48,182 nt of DNA. Source: Bacteroides sp. UBA1773 (GTDB taxonomy: Bacteria > Bacteroidota > Bacteroidia > Bacteroidales > Bacteroidaceae). The position numbers were made by a program, and so were the translations under genes. Below are positions 8,394 through 18,395 of the stretch, piece by piece. The stretch spans positions 1-48,182 of the forward strand of contig DCGR01000061.1 of NCBI GenBank assembly GCA_002315285.1, in the 5' to 3' direction. The notes below the pieces were generated by a model. That model made no database searches, had not been told where the DNA came from, and saw only the letters and a program-made list of their open reading frames with translations. The first letter of the stretch is position 1; each line of letters begins with the position of its first letter.

Positions 8394-10541
8394 TCAATTC
8401 AAATGCTCCATAAAATAGCGTGTCACGTGTTCATACAAGTGAACTCTGTCAAGACCTCTCATGTTGTGTCCGTCACCAGGATACACGAAGAAATCTGGAT
8501 GAGTACCTGCGTCGATACACGAACGTAAGAAACTAATACTGTGTTGAGGCACGCATGTCGGGTCGTTGCCACCGATGACAATGTCCAATCGTCCTTTCAG
8601 TCTGCCAGCCTTTTGTTTTAGATCGGCGTTCTTGTAGCCATCGGGATTCTGTTGTGGGGTGTCCATATAGCGTTCGCCATACATTACTTCGTAATAAGAC
8701 CAGTCGATCACTGGGCCTCCTGCCACGGCAACTTTAAATACATCGTTGTGGGTGAGCATCAGGTTGGTGGTCATGAAGCCTCCATAACTCCATCCGTGTA
8801 TGCCTAAACGATTCATGTCCACGAATCCCAATTCACGCAAGAAGTCCACACCTTTCATCTGATCCTTCATCTCCTCCACGCCCAGTTGCCGGAAGATGAC
8901 GTTTTCAAACGCCAATCCTCGGTTTGCGCTACCTCGGCTATCTACCGTCAGCATGACGTAACCCTCTTGGGCCATGTAGATGTCCCAACCCGATATGCCA
9001 TAGTTCATTCGATCCTTTATCATTTGTGCATGAGGGCCTCCATATACATAAATGATGGCTGGGTATTTTTTGTTAGGGTTGAAGTTCAAAGGCTTCACAA
9101 GTCGATAGTACAAGTCTGTCATACCATCGGCAGCCTTTAGGGTACCCACACTTATCTCTGGCATGGCATAATCCTTGTAAGGATTTTCTGCTGCAAACAG
9201 ATTCACGGGCTTTTGTCTTTTGTGATTCGATGACAACACATCAATGTTATGGGGAATGCTGTGCGACACATAAGAATCTATCAGATATTTGCCGTTTGAA
9301 CACAGGTTAACCTGATGAGTCCCTCCCTCGTATCCCAACAAATGCGTGGCACCCGTTTTGGTTTCTACAGCAAACACATTGCTTTGTAGTGGACTTGTTT
9401 CAGTGCTGAGAATGAGTATTTCTTTTGCTGAGCTGTTGAATCCAATGAGTTCTTGCACTTCCCATTCGCCATGGGTAAGCTGCTTCATCTCATTGGTTGC
9501 TGTATTCAGCAGATAAAGGTGGTTATAGCCATCTTTCCGACTTTGATAAACACAAGTCTTGTTGTCCCAAGGCAAGAATTCCAGCGGATGTTGGGGCTCC
9601 ACATATTTGTCATGTCTTTCTTCATAGACAAGATCTTCTCGGATGCCTGTTGCAGCGTCGTATCTTACTATCTCAGCATGATTTTGGTCGCGGTTCAACT
9701 CAATTACAAAGATTTTTTTCTCATCAGGAGTCCAGCTGATGTTAGTGAAATATCTGTCAGTAGGATCTCCTGCCTGTAGATAGATGGTGGTGCCTGATGC
9801 CGGATTGAAGATGCCTACCGTTACTTTGTGCGATGTCATGCCGGCCATCGGATATTTCTGTGGTTCAAGGGTGGCGATGCGTGTGGCAGTGTTCACCTGC
9901 GGATAGTCCGTCACCATCGTTTCGTCCATACGATAGAAAGCCAGCAATTTGCCGGATGGGCTCCAGAAAGTTCCTTTTTCAATGCCAAACTCATTCCTGT
10001 GTACGCTTTGTCCGCATACAATCCCCTCGGGCTCATTTGTCACTTGTATGGTTTTCCCATCATTGGTTGTGACAAACAAGTTGTTGCTCAGCGTATAGGC
10101 CAAGTGACGGCTATGCTTGTTCCAGTCTTCATTTGCAGCATTTTCCTTCACTGATTGTGACCATACCAGTTGCTTGTTGTCGAAATCGATGATAAATCGA
10201 CCTTGATTTGTCCTTACCAACAGATATGGTCCCGTGTAGGGGAAAGTCACCTGCTGGAAATTCACAACATTACCGGCGTGGTTCTCTGTGAGTATGGTGT
10301 TTATTTCTTCTTTCGAAATTGTCAGGTTTTCCTTTCCTGAAACTGGGTCGATGACCTTGAGCAAATCTCCTTGAGGCATCACGTAACGGTTGTCCCACCA
10401 TTGTATTCCCCAAATGTTCTGGGTGCTCAGGTAGTTCCGTCCTCCTGGTATCAGATTGTCCAGCGTGAAATGCTTCTTCTCTTGGGCTTCCATTCCTATG
10501 GTCATCAAAGCGATGAGTGCTATACTTAAAATCCTTTTCAT
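8394..10541 (-). CDS. Dipeptidyl peptidase IV-like serine peptidase (S9)
   Basis: Secreted prolyl-oligopeptidase-family enzyme expected to remove N-terminal Xaa-Pro dipeptides in the periplasm or at the surface. The 715-residue protein has a signal peptide (MKRILSIALIALMTIGMEAQ), a beta-propeller region (~50-450) and an S9 hydrolase domain. The catalytic Ser is in GWSYGGF, the Asp in GGNDPT and the His in GDGHNM. The start at 10541 is chosen because the signal peptide begins there; the frame stays open to 10883 but that part has no signal and lies inside rlmL. The first 272 bp overlap the end of rlmL in another frame. Confidence 0.93.
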   Translation of the reverse strand: MKRILSIALIALMTIGMEAQEKKHFTLDNLIPGGRNYLSTQNIWGIQWWDNRYVMPQGDLLKVIDPVSGKENLTISKEEINTILTENHAGNVVNFQQVTFPYTGPYLLVRTNQGRFIIDFDNKQLVWSQSVKENAANEDWNKHSRHLAYTLSNNLFVTTNDGKTIQVTNEPEGIVCGQSVHRNEFGIEKGTFWSPSGKLLAFYRMDETMVTDYPQVNTATRIATLEPQKYPMAGMTSHKVTVGIFNPASGTTIYLQAGDPTDRYFTNISWTPDEKKIFVIELNRDQNHAEIVRYDAATGIREDLVYEERHDKYVEPQHPLEFLPWDNKTCVYQSRKDGYNHLYLLNTATNEMKQLTHGEWEVQELIGFNSSAKEILILSTETSPLQSNVFAVETKTGATHLLGYEGGTHQVNLCSNGKYLIDSYVSHSIPHNIDVLSSNHKRQKPVNLFAAENPYKDYAMPEISVGTLKAADGMTDLYYRLVKPLNFNPNKKYPAIIYVYGGPHAQMIKDRMNYGISGWDIYMAQEGYVMLTVDSRGSANRGLAFENVIFRQLGVEEMKDQMKGVDFLRELGFVDMNRLGIHGWSYGGFMTTNLMLTHNDVFKVAVAGGPVIDWSYYEVMYGERYMDTPQQNPDGYKNADLKQKAGRLKGRLDIVIGGNDPTCVPQHSISFLRSCIDAGTHPDFFVYPGDGHNMRGLDRVHLYEHVTRYFMEHLN

Positions 10542-12000
10542 ATTTGTGAGTATTGTTTGATTCATAGCGGTTGCGTCTGATTGGCCTGTCCTCAGCAGCG
10601 AAGCCATGTTTTCGATTTCCATCGTTGTGTGTGAACTTCGAAGTCCTTTCACCTTGCCAAGGCTTTTCTGTCTCGTCATTCCATTTCCTGCGTGGATATT
10701 TGTTCTCGCTTTCAAAACCATGGTCTTGTTCATGCTCAAACTTGTTGCGCCTGTAACCATGGAATGAATTGCGTTCGTCCTTTCTCTTTTCTCTAAAATC
10801 GCGTTTGGCTGGTTTTGGCTGTAAACACTCATCCTCATGAATTTGACCGCCCTCATTTCTAAAGGCCTTGTACTTGCCGCCAAATATTTGATATTGTCGG
10901 AATTCGCATTCGAGTGCTCCGTTGTAGAGAGGAATCTTCTGAGAAGGTTTTAGCCCAATCTTGTCGAAGCATTCGTAGTGGTAGCTCAGCACCCAGGCAT
11001 CATTGCCCATGAATGCGTGTTTGAGTCTTTCTCCAATCATTTCATACAACCCGAGTATGTTCTCGGTCGATATGCGCTCTCCATAAGGAGGATTGGTTAT
11101 GATGATGCTTTTCTCCGTGGGTTGCTCGAAATCCTTAAAGTCACGAGTCTCAAAATGTATTTGGTTCAGCAATCCTGCCGCTTTGGCGTTGCATCGGGCT
11201 ATTCCGATGGCTTTCGGATTTACATCGTAGGCGAATATATGGCAGGTCATTTCGCGTTCGGCTGAGTCGTCATTGTATATCTGTTCCAGCAAGTCGGCAT
11301 CGAAATCGTTCCATCGTTCGAAAGCATATCCTTTGCGGAATACGCCTGGAGCAATATTCTGTGCTATCAAACAAGCTTCGATGGGGAGTGTGCCCGAACC
11401 ACACATTGGATCAATGAAGTCGCATTCACCTTTCCATCCCGTTTTCATGATCATTCCTGCAGCCAGTACTTCATTCAATGGAGCTTCTACGGCTTCCTGA
11501 CGATAGCCACGTCGATGTAGCGATTCGCCCGAACTGTCCAAACTCAGCGTACAGTCTGTTTCTGAAATGTGGATATCTAATTGTATATCTGGGTTGTTCA
11601 AACGTACTGTCGGGCGATTTCCTGTCTTTTCCCTAAAGTAGTCGGCAATTGCATCCTTCACTTTGTATGCCACGAATTTCGAATGTCTGAACTCGTTCGA
11701 ATACACTGTGTCATTCACGGCAAACGTCTTGTTGCAGTCCAAATAGTCTTCCCAGTGAATACTCTTGATGGTGTTATATACCTCGTCGGCTGTTTGTGCC
11801 TTGAACTGCTTGATAGGTCGAAGAATGCGTAATGCTGTCCTTAAGCAAAAATTGGCGCGATACATCAGCGCCTTGTCTCCGTCAAAAGCCACCATTCGCC
11901 TGCCAATCTGTACGTTGTTTGCACCAAGTTCTATCAACTCTTGAGCCAAAATTTCCTCCAAACCTTGAAAGGTTTTGGCCATCATCGAATACTCTTCCAT
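10270..12000 (-). CDS. rlmL: THUMP-domain rRNA methyltransferase, RlmL-like, with long polar tail
   Basis: SAM-dependent N2-guanine methyltransferase, likely acting on 23S rRNA (RlmL N-terminal half activity). Residues ~1-60 form an RlmL-like N-domain (MMAKTFQGLEEILAQEL), followed by a THUMP domain to ~160. The Rossmann methyltransferase has DPMCGSGTLPIEA (SAM site) and the catalytic ITNPPYGERI. The core ends near residue 385. Residues ~390-576 are a hydrophilic Arg/His/Glu/Asn-rich, probably disordered tail, as in many RNA-binding enzymes. The last ~90 codons lie inside the start of the peptidase gene in a different frame, so the annotated stop at 10270 is unusual. Alternative starts MMAKTF lie a few codons in. 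Confidence 0.88.
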   Translation of the reverse strand: MEEYSMMAKTFQGLEEILAQELIELGANNVQIGRRMVAFDGDKALMYRANFCLRTALRILRPIKQFKAQTADEVYNTIKSIHWEDYLDCNKTFAVNDTVYSNEFRHSKFVAYKVKDAIADYFREKTGNRPTVRLNNPDIQLDIHISETDCTLSLDSSGESLHRRGYRQEAVEAPLNEVLAAGMIMKTGWKGECDFIDPMCGSGTLPIEACLIAQNIAPGVFRKGYAFERWNDFDADLLEQIYNDDSAEREMTCHIFAYDVNPKAIGIARCNAKAAGLLNQIHFETRDFKDFEQPTEKSIIITNPPYGERISTENILGLYEMIGERLKHAFMGNDAWVLSYHYECFDKIGLKPSQKIPLYNGALECEFRQYQIFGGKYKAFRNEGGQIHEDECLQPKPAKRDFREKRKDERNSFHGYRRNKFEHEQDHGFESENKYPRRKWNDETEKPWQGERTSKFTHNDGNRKHGFAAEDRPIRRNRYESNNTHKYEKDFKYSTHRFDDHRNGSPREEAFHAGQSDTRRTELPEHPEHLGNTMVGQPLRDASRRFAQGHRPSFRKGKPDNFERRNKHHTHREPRR

Positions 12001-12022
12001 GTAGTTTTATGTAATTTGGCCA

Positions 12023-12053
12023 CAAAATTACAACATTTATGCAAAATCACAAA
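12023..12053 (-). promoter_or_regulatory. Promoter for the rlmL-to-znuC run
   Basis: Minus strand TTTG (12050-12053), a 19-nt spacer, then TAATTTTG (12023-12030), a perfect consensus match. The rlmL start codon lies 23 nt downstream. No equally good promoter was seen between the genes that follow, consistent with one long transcript. Confidence 0.75.
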
Positions 12054-12213
12054 ATTGTCCAGCCTATCATCGTCAACAATTTCGGTTGTCATTGTATGTT
12101 ATGCATTTCATATCCATCTTTCTCTTCAATGGAATTGTGAGGCGCACCAATCTTTCATGGCAAGTCAGATTATGCCAATCTAATAACAACATACAGTGTC
12201 TGGACAAATGGAA

Positions 12214-12240
12214 ACAGGAAGCAACTTGGTTGCTTCCTGT
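12214..12240 (-). terminator. Terminator hairpin of the RND efflux operon
   Basis: Perfect 11-bp stem ACAGGAAGCAA/TTGCTTCCTGT with a 5-nt loop, 26 nt past the stop of the outer-membrane factor gene. On the minus strand it is followed by TTTCCATTTG. Confidence 0.7.
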
Positions 12241-12266
12241 AGGATTGAGGCTTTCGAAAAGAAAAA

Positions 12267-13604
12267 TTATCTGCCCCCCAAAGCCGCATACAATGCCACC
12301 AACGCTTGTGCTTGTTGACTTTGGTTGTTTACTCGTTCGTTTTGTGCGGCGAGCAGTTTCTCAAGTGACACGAGAACCTCAAGGTAGGTGGAAGTTCCGT
12401 TGTTCATAAGTTCCTGTGTGGCCATGACAGTTTTGGAAAGTGCATTTACTTCTTCCTCAAGGTGTGATGCCTTTTTCTGGGCAAGTTGCCAGGAATGAAG
12501 GGCATTCTCGACCTCATAGCCAGCATTGATCACTGCGTCTCGAAACTCCACAAGGGCTATTTGTTGGTCGAGCTTGGCTATCTTCAGGTTCGCACGGAGT
12601 CGCCCGCCTTGGAAAATAGGTTGAACAAGTGAGCCGATACCTTCGATGAACCATGTTTCGGGATGTCCCCAGCTGCCATTGGCACTGATGGTGATGTTGG
12701 GATACAGGTTGCCTTTGTTGATGAGCATGTCGTAGTAGGCCATTTCCATGTGACGCTCAGCGGCACGTACGTCTGGGCGGTTTTTGAGCAAGTCGGCAGC
12801 AACGCCTATTCCTACCTTGTCGGGTAAACGGACATCATCGATATTGCCATGCGGCAGTTCGTGAGATGGCTCATTGAGCAACATGCATATTTCGCGTTGA
12901 ATGCATCCTACTGATTCTTCGATTTGTAACGTGGCAACTTTTACGGCTTCCAATTCTGCTTTTGTCTGGTTTACAGCTGCACTCGTATATTGTCCGGACT
13001 CAAACAACACCTGTACACTTTCGTAGGTTTGTTCGTAAACTTTTAGGGTTTGTTGTTGGATCAACAATTGTTTCTCTAATCCGAGAAGTTGATAATACAA
13101 TTGGGCTACCGATGAAATGAGCCGACATTCTACGGCTTGTTTGTAGTCTTCCGAATACTTCATGGCTGCTTTGGCACTACGCTTTGCATTGGTGATGCCT
13201 GCACCGAAAATGTCGAGTTGCCAACTGGATTTCACCCCAAGATTGTAATTCCATGTGTTACCGGCAGCATTGATGTTTTTTGATGCCGAACCGGTAGGCG
13301 AGAAGGCAAACGTAGGTAAGTAAGCAAGCCGAGACGTTTTGTAAGAGATTTCGGCTTTCTGGAGGTTGAGCATGGCCGTCTGTATGTCGGGATTGTTGGT
13401 GAGGGCAGTCTCGATGAGGGCTTGAAGTTGTGGATCGGTAAAAAGCGAGTGCCATTCCATCTGCCCAATATTAGGCTCACCATTTGCCCAGGCAGATGTG
13501 TAGAGGTTGTCGGGTACCGATGCAGTGCTCTTATGTTGCTTGTAGAGACTGCAACTATTGAGAACCAAAGTTCCACAGATTATGCATAATACTATCTTTT
13601 TCAT
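12267..13604 (-). CDS. RND efflux outer-membrane lipoprotein (NodT/OprM type)
   Basis: Trimeric outer-membrane channel of the tripartite pump. The 445-residue protein has a lipoprotein signal with lipobox LNSC (Cys18) and two TolC-type repeats of long coiled-coil helices (EISYKTSRLAYLPTF in the first, VRAAERHMEMAYYDM in the second). The C-terminal helix ends QAQALVALYAALGG, typical of the NodT family. Its start overlaps the permease stop as TAATG, so translation is coupled. It is the last gene of the operon. Confidence 0.93.
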   Translation of the reverse strand: MKKIVLCIICGTLVLNSCSLYKQHKSTASVPDNLYTSAWANGEPNIGQMEWHSLFTDPQLQALIETALTNNPDIQTAMLNLQKAEISYKTSRLAYLPTFAFSPTGSASKNINAAGNTWNYNLGVKSSWQLDIFGAGITNAKRSAKAAMKYSEDYKQAVECRLISSVAQLYYQLLGLEKQLLIQQQTLKVYEQTYESVQVLFESGQYTSAAVNQTKAELEAVKVATLQIEESVGCIQREICMLLNEPSHELPHGNIDDVRLPDKVGIGVAADLLKNRPDVRAAERHMEMAYYDMLINKGNLYPNITISANGSWGHPETWFIEGIGSLVQPIFQGGRLRANLKIAKLDQQIALVEFRDAVINAGYEVENALHSWQLAQKKASHLEEEVNALSKTVMATQELMNNGTSTYLEVLVSLEKLLAAQNERVNNQSQQAQALVALYAALGGR

Positions 13605-16600
13605 TAATCATCAATGTCTTTAGGTGCGAACTTGTCGTGAATATTCTGGAATACGATATAAAAAGCAGGAGTAACGAACAGAAGTGCCACTGTGCCTATG
13701 CACATGCCTCCTATTACGCCGTAGGCCAGTGACCAGTTGCCACGTGCTCCTGCACCGGATTCGATAGCTAATGGAACCATGCCGATGACCATGGTCATGA
13801 CGGTCATCATGATAGGACGCAGACGATCCTTGGCAGCACCAAGGGCTGCTTGAACAATTGTTTCACCCGATTCGTGATGTTGTACGGCAAATTCGGTAAT
13901 CAAAATGGCTGTTTTACAGAGCAAACCGATAAGCATGATGATACCAGTCTGTAGATACACGTTGTTGCCATTGCCTAACAGCACTTCCAAGGGCTTTGCC
14001 AACAAGTAAGAACCGAGTAGGCCGAAAGGTACTGTGAGTATGACAGCCCAAGGAATCCACACACTGTTGTAGAGACAAGCCAAGATAAGGTAGATAAGCA
14101 AGATGCAGATGGCATAGATGAACACGGTCATATTGCTGTCGGCACTTTTTGCCTCTTCACGAGCCATGCCAGCATATTCATAACCATATCCAATGGGGAA
14201 CACTTCTTGTGCCACGCGAGCTATTTCCTTGCGCACGTCACTCTTGGTATAGCCATCGCTTGGCATAGCGTTCACTTGTATGGATGGGAAAAGGTTAAAA
14301 TGTTTCTCAACGGATGAGTTCATTTTTGGTGTGAGGGTGGCGAATTGGGTGATAGGAGCCATCTCCCCATTGCCTGTCCGAACGTAGATTTGCGTGAGTG
14401 AGGCTTCATCGGTTCTCATACGTGGGTCGGCTTGTATGTTCAATTGATATACTTTGCCATATTGTGTGTAGTTGGACACATACGAACCTGCCAGATAAGT
14501 GCCGAGGGTTTGAAGTACGTCTGCAGGAGAAACTCCAGAACGCTTGCATTGGGCTGCATCTACGTTTACATCGTATTTGGGATAATCCTTTGAGTAGGAT
14601 GTTGATGCAAATCCAACAGCAGGCGATTGGTTGAGCTTGTTGAGGAACGTATCGCAATAGGCTACGAAGGTGTCCTGGTCTCCTGCACCCGTACGATCCT
14701 GTAGATACAAGTCGATGAAGCTACCTGTTCCATATCCTGGAATCTGTGGCATCTGGAATGCCGACACCGTAGCTTCGGGCACCGCTTGTGCACAGAGTGT
14801 GGGAACGTCGGAGTATGCTACCGACAGACCGCTGAAACTGCTACGCTTATCCCAGTTCTTAAGGCGGACAATTACCGAACCAAAGTTTGAGCCTGGTCCC
14901 GAGGACATGCCATAACCAGATATGGTAGTGTAGGTTTCCACCTCGGGTATGTTTTTGATTACTTCTTCAACCTTCCGTAGGGTTGCCTCCGTTTCATTGA
15001 GGTATGTACCAGGGGAAAGTGCCACATCGACCAATACCACGCCTTGGTCCTCTTCTGGAACGAGGTCTTCTTTGGCATTGCTCATGAGCCATACCGTGCC
15101 GATAGTGCTGATGGCAAGCACCAGGAATGAAAGTTTCGGGCGTTTTATCCAAATGGCAATCGCTTTGTTGTATTTCACTGAAAGGGCAGTGTAAGAGGCA
15201 TTGTAAGCCTTGCGTGTGTAGTAGTTGAGCCCTTTTGATGAATCATTTTCTTTGGATTTCATCATGATTGCACACAAGGCAGGGCAGATGGTGAATGCGG
15301 AAACCATTGACCAACCGACGGATGTGGCGATGGTGATGCCAAACTGTGTGAAGAATGTGCCTGATGTGCCTGGCATAAAGGTGACAGGAATGAATACTGC
15401 CATGAACACCAATGTGCAGGAGAAGATGGCCATACGTACTTCGCTCATGGCATCGCTTGTGGCTCTGCGTGATGACTTGTAGCCTTGCTCAAACTTCGTC
15501 ATGACAGCCTCGACCACCACAATGGCATCATCGACTACCGTACCAATGGCGAGCACCAGCGCGAATAGTGTAAGGAGGTTGATTGAAAAGCCCGCAAGTT
15601 TCACCACAGCGAACGTGCCTATCATCGACACGATGATGGAGACGGACGGAATGAATGTGGCGCTGAAATCCTGAAGGAAGAAATATACCACCAATATTAC
15701 GAGGATAATGGCAATGATGAATGTTTCAACAACGGAATGCATGGAGGCATTCAAGAAATCGTTGGCACATTCAAGCACCACAAACTCCATGCCTTCGGGC
15801 AATTCCGCCTTCACGTCTTCGTACATTTTCAGGATGTTGTTGTTTACCTCAGTGGCATTGGCTCCTGGCGCTTGGTTCACGATGAAAGCTGTTGAGGGGA
15901 ATCCTTCGGTCGTGCTTCGGAAATTGTACGATTTGCTGCCCAGTTCCACTTCGGCAATATCCTGAAGCCGCAGCACACTGCCATTGGGCAACGATTTCAC
16001 TACAATCTGGCGGAACTCCTCTACGGATTGTAGTTGTCCCCTGTATTCTATGTCCATCTTGTAGGTTGTCCCTTCAAGGCTACCCGTGGGAATCACGAGG
16101 TTTTGTTCTGCAAGTACTGCGGCGACTTCCTCAGGAGTAATGTTATACATGGCCAATACATTCGGTTGCAACCATACACGCAGCGCATAAATGTCACCCA
16201 GCAGATTGACATACCCGACACCCGAAATACGTTTCAGGCGGGGAAGCACATTGATGTCGAGGTAGTTCGAAATGAAATGTTCGTCGAATTTGCCGTTCGT
16301 ACATTTCAGTCCCGCAATCTGGAGTATGGAGTTCTGGTTCTTTTCTGTTACGACACCTACTTTGGTCACTTCGGCAGGCAGAAGTCCTTGAGCTTGTGCC
16401 ACACGATTCTGCACGTTCACGCATGCCATGTCGGCATTGGTCCCTTGTTTGAATACCACGTTTATATCAGCCATACCACTGGCATCGGCTGTAGCATACA
16501 TGTAGTCCATGTTATCTACGCCGTTCACTACATTCTCAATCGGCATGATTACCGATCTCATGACGTTATTGGCGTCGGCACCAGTATAGTAAGCTGAAAT

Positions 16601-16753
16601 GCGAATGGTAGGAGGAGCAATGTCAGGGTATTGTTCCACTGGCAACGACATGAATGAAATGAAACCTATCAAGCACATCAACACGCCAATTACCATTGCC
16701 CACACAGGGTGGGTAACGAAGAAGTTATGTGGTTTTTTGACTTTTTCTTCCAT
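13604..16753 (-). CDS. RND efflux transporter permease (AcrB/HAE1 family)
   Basis: Inner-membrane proton-driven pump for hydrophobic or amphiphilic compounds. The 1049-residue length and duplicated layout (TM1, ~300-residue periplasmic loop, TM2-6, TM7, second loop, TM8-12) fit HAE1. The N-terminus has HPVWAMVIGVLMCLIG and PVEQYPDIAPP, and the TM4 proton-relay acid pair is in GTVVDDAIVVVEA. GYGYEYAGMAREE lies in the second periplasmic loop. It sits between the adaptor gene (31-nt gap) and the outer-membrane factor (1-nt overlap). Substrate specificity cannot be read from the sequence. Confidence 0.95.
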   Translation of the reverse strand: MEEKVKKPHNFFVTHPVWAMVIGVLMCLIGFISFMSLPVEQYPDIAPPTIRISAYYTGADANNVMRSVIMPIENVVNGVDNMDYMYATADASGMADINVVFKQGTNADMACVNVQNRVAQAQGLLPAEVTKVGVVTEKNQNSILQIAGLKCTNGKFDEHFISNYLDINVLPRLKRISGVGYVNLLGDIYALRVWLQPNVLAMYNITPEEVAAVLAEQNLVIPTGSLEGTTYKMDIEYRGQLQSVEEFRQIVVKSLPNGSVLRLQDIAEVELGSKSYNFRSTTEGFPSTAFIVNQAPGANATEVNNNILKMYEDVKAELPEGMEFVVLECANDFLNASMHSVVETFIIAIILVILVVYFFLQDFSATFIPSVSIIVSMIGTFAVVKLAGFSINLLTLFALVLAIGTVVDDAIVVVEAVMTKFEQGYKSSRRATSDAMSEVRMAIFSCTLVFMAVFIPVTFMPGTSGTFFTQFGITIATSVGWSMVSAFTICPALCAIMMKSKENDSSKGLNYYTRKAYNASYTALSVKYNKAIAIWIKRPKLSFLVLAISTIGTVWLMSNAKEDLVPEEDQGVVLVDVALSPGTYLNETEATLRKVEEVIKNIPEVETYTTISGYGMSSGPGSNFGSVIVRLKNWDKRSSFSGLSVAYSDVPTLCAQAVPEATVSAFQMPQIPGYGTGSFIDLYLQDRTGAGDQDTFVAYCDTFLNKLNQSPAVGFASTSYSKDYPKYDVNVDAAQCKRSGVSPADVLQTLGTYLAGSYVSNYTQYGKVYQLNIQADPRMRTDEASLTQIYVRTGNGEMAPITQFATLTPKMNSSVEKHFNLFPSIQVNAMPSDGYTKSDVRKEIARVAQEVFPIGYGYEYAGMAREEAKSADSNMTVFIYAICILLIYLILACLYNSVWIPWAVILTVPFGLLGSYLLAKPLEVLLGNGNNVYLQTGIIMLIGLLCKTAILITEFAVQHHESGETIVQAALGAAKDRLRPIMMTVMTMVIGMVPLAIESGAGARGNWSLAYGVIGGMCIGTVALLFVTPAFYIVFQNIHDKFAPKDIDD

Positions 16754-16784
16754 AAGAATGATTTTTATGATTTTCTACAACCAA

Positions 16785-17906
16785 TCACTTTATTTTTTGC
16801 CCTTCCAACACACGTGATACACCGCTGGCCAAAATCTCATCACCAGGCTTCAGTGATTCGTCGCCTATAATGTACTCTTTACCGTCGTTGGTTGGATAAA
16901 CGTCAACTACGACACCGACAGCCAATCCGTTCGCATCAACCTTATATACTAGATATTTGTCCTGCAATTTCTTGCATGCCGTTTGAGGAAGTACAAGTAC
17001 TCCTTGCGCATCGTAAGGTATGATTACATTGGCTGTGTTGCCAGAGTGAAGGATGCCTTCGGGATTAGGAAAGGTTATTTCAAGTGATGCAGTTCCTGTC
17101 GCACTGTCAAGAATTCCGCTCAGGTTGCTAAAACTTCCTTTGTGCTCGAACATCTTGCCGCCTTTGAGCATCAAACTGAAATTGATGGCTTGGGTATTGG
17201 TTGCTTTGAATCCGTTACTTGTATTTACGAGCCCTTTTTCTTCAATCAATTGTGTGTAAATGGTTTCTGGTACGGAGAAAGTGGCGAAGATGGTTGTCTG
17301 GTCGCTAACAGTTGTAAGTGGTGTGATGATGGAGGGTCCTACAAGCGCTCCTACTTTATATGGCTTGCCACTCACAATACCTGCTATCGGTGACACTACC
17401 GTACAGCGGTTTAATTCTGTTTCGGCAATGATTAATTGTGCTTTTGCTTGAGCTAATTGCGCTTGGGCTGTCTTGTAGTCGTTTTCGGCAGTGTTCATTA
17501 CAAAAGAAGAAACGATTTGTTTTTCAAATAGCTTCTTTTGTGATTCGTATTTCAGTTTTGCTGAGGCTACCACGGATTCAGCGGCTTGTACGTTTGCTTT
17601 TTGGGTGTTGACCTCCATTCGTTGCTGTGTTGATTCTATTTTCACCAATGGTTGACCCTTCTTTACCAGTGCGCCAGTGGTATAGAGAATTTCAGTGATG
17701 CGTCCCGTAACTTGTGGAAATACTTCCACGTCGTTGGCTCCTTTCAATATGGCGGGAAAGCTATAATTGACTGTCCTATCGACAGGATTCAACGTGATAA
17801 TCTCATAATTGGGTAATTCACTTTTCTGCGTGCTGGCTGATCCTCCGCCACATGAGCTTAGCATACTGGCCACAGATAAAAATCCGATAAATAATTTTAA
17901 TTTCAT
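16785..17906 (-). CDS. RND efflux periplasmic adaptor (membrane-fusion) lipoprotein
   Basis: Links the permease and the outer-membrane channel. The 373-residue protein has a lipobox (LSSC, Cys19), then a split biotinyl-lipoyl-like domain (VEVFPQVTGRITEI ... CTVVSPIAGIVSG) around a long helical hairpin (~90-150, Gln/Ala/Lys-rich). Beta-barrel and membrane-proximal domains follow (GNTANVIIPYDAQGVLVLP; GDEILASGVSRVLEG). It is the first gene of the operon. No regulator gene lies next to it. Confidence 0.93.
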   Translation of the reverse strand: MKLKLFIGFLSVASMLSSCGGGSASTQKSELPNYEIITLNPVDRTVNYSFPAILKGANDVEVFPQVTGRITEILYTTGALVKKGQPLVKIESTQQRMEVNTQKANVQAAESVVASAKLKYESQKKLFEKQIVSSFVMNTAENDYKTAQAQLAQAKAQLIIAETELNRCTVVSPIAGIVSGKPYKVGALVGPSIITPLTTVSDQTTIFATFSVPETIYTQLIEEKGLVNTSNGFKATNTQAINFSLMLKGGKMFEHKGSFSNLSGILDSATGTASLEITFPNPEGILHSGNTANVIIPYDAQGVLVLPQTACKKLQDKYLVYKVDANGLAVGVVVDVYPTNDGKEYIIGDESLKPGDEILASGVSRVLEGQKIK

Positions 17907-18041
17907 ATTAATATGGTTACTAGTTAATTCGCTTTGGCTGAAAGAAATCTCTGAAAATCAATGTCACCTTTGTTATTGGATATTTTACTATATATTTTTA
18001 TACTAAACCGTCACTTCTCTCTTGGTAAAATATGTCGTTTG

Positions 18042-18073
18042 CAAAAATAATATATTTATATGATTAGATGAAA
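18042..18073 (-). promoter_or_regulatory. Candidate promoter for the RND efflux operon
   Basis: Minus strand TTTC (18070-18073), a 20-nt spacer, then TATTTTTG (18042-18049). It would give a leader of about 130 nt. The -7 box is a full match; the -33 box has one mismatch. Confidence 0.4.
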
Positions 18074-18248
18074 ATCTAATAATGATTTTTTCGAGGTTTG
18101 ATAGAATCTCTCTTGTTTCTTCATGGATTTGTGCAAGGTGAATCGTTTTGACGTTGTAAATGGAATCGCTTAAGATGCCATTTTGACAACTGGATCGATT
18201 AACGCAAATGAAGGGTCGTAAGAATTTTCAATAAAAAACAGAAAATAA

Positions 18249-18280
18249 TTTGTACGACACAAAAAAATAGCATATCTTTG
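18249..18280 (+). promoter_or_regulatory. Promoter for tRNA-Tyr
   Basis: TTTG (18249-18252), a 20-nt spacer, then TATCTTTG (18273-18280), a full consensus match. It ends 28 nt before the mature tRNA 5' end. Confidence 0.8.
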
Positions 18281-18308
18281 TACCCGCAATTCGGGAGCGG
18301 ATTGTTTC

Positions 18309-18391
18309 GGGTGAATTCCAGAGTGGCCAAATGGGGCAGACTGTAAATCTGCTGTCTCTCGACTTCGGTGGTTCGAATCCATCTTCACCCA
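18309..18391 (+). tRNA. tRNA-Tyr (anticodon GTA)
   Basis: Class II tRNA with a long variable arm. Acceptor stem GGGTGAA/TTCACCC with discriminator A; anticodon stem GCAGA/TCTGC closes loop CTGTAAA, giving GTA; the T loop is TTCGAAT. CCA is not encoded. A bidirectional hairpin terminator follows 4 nt later. Confidence 0.96.
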
Positions 18392-18395
18392 CAAG

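Noticed and set aside
10542..10883. N-terminal extension of the DPP-IV-like protein
   Set aside because: A clear signal peptide starts at 10541, and the extension lies in another frame of rlmL without protein-like character.
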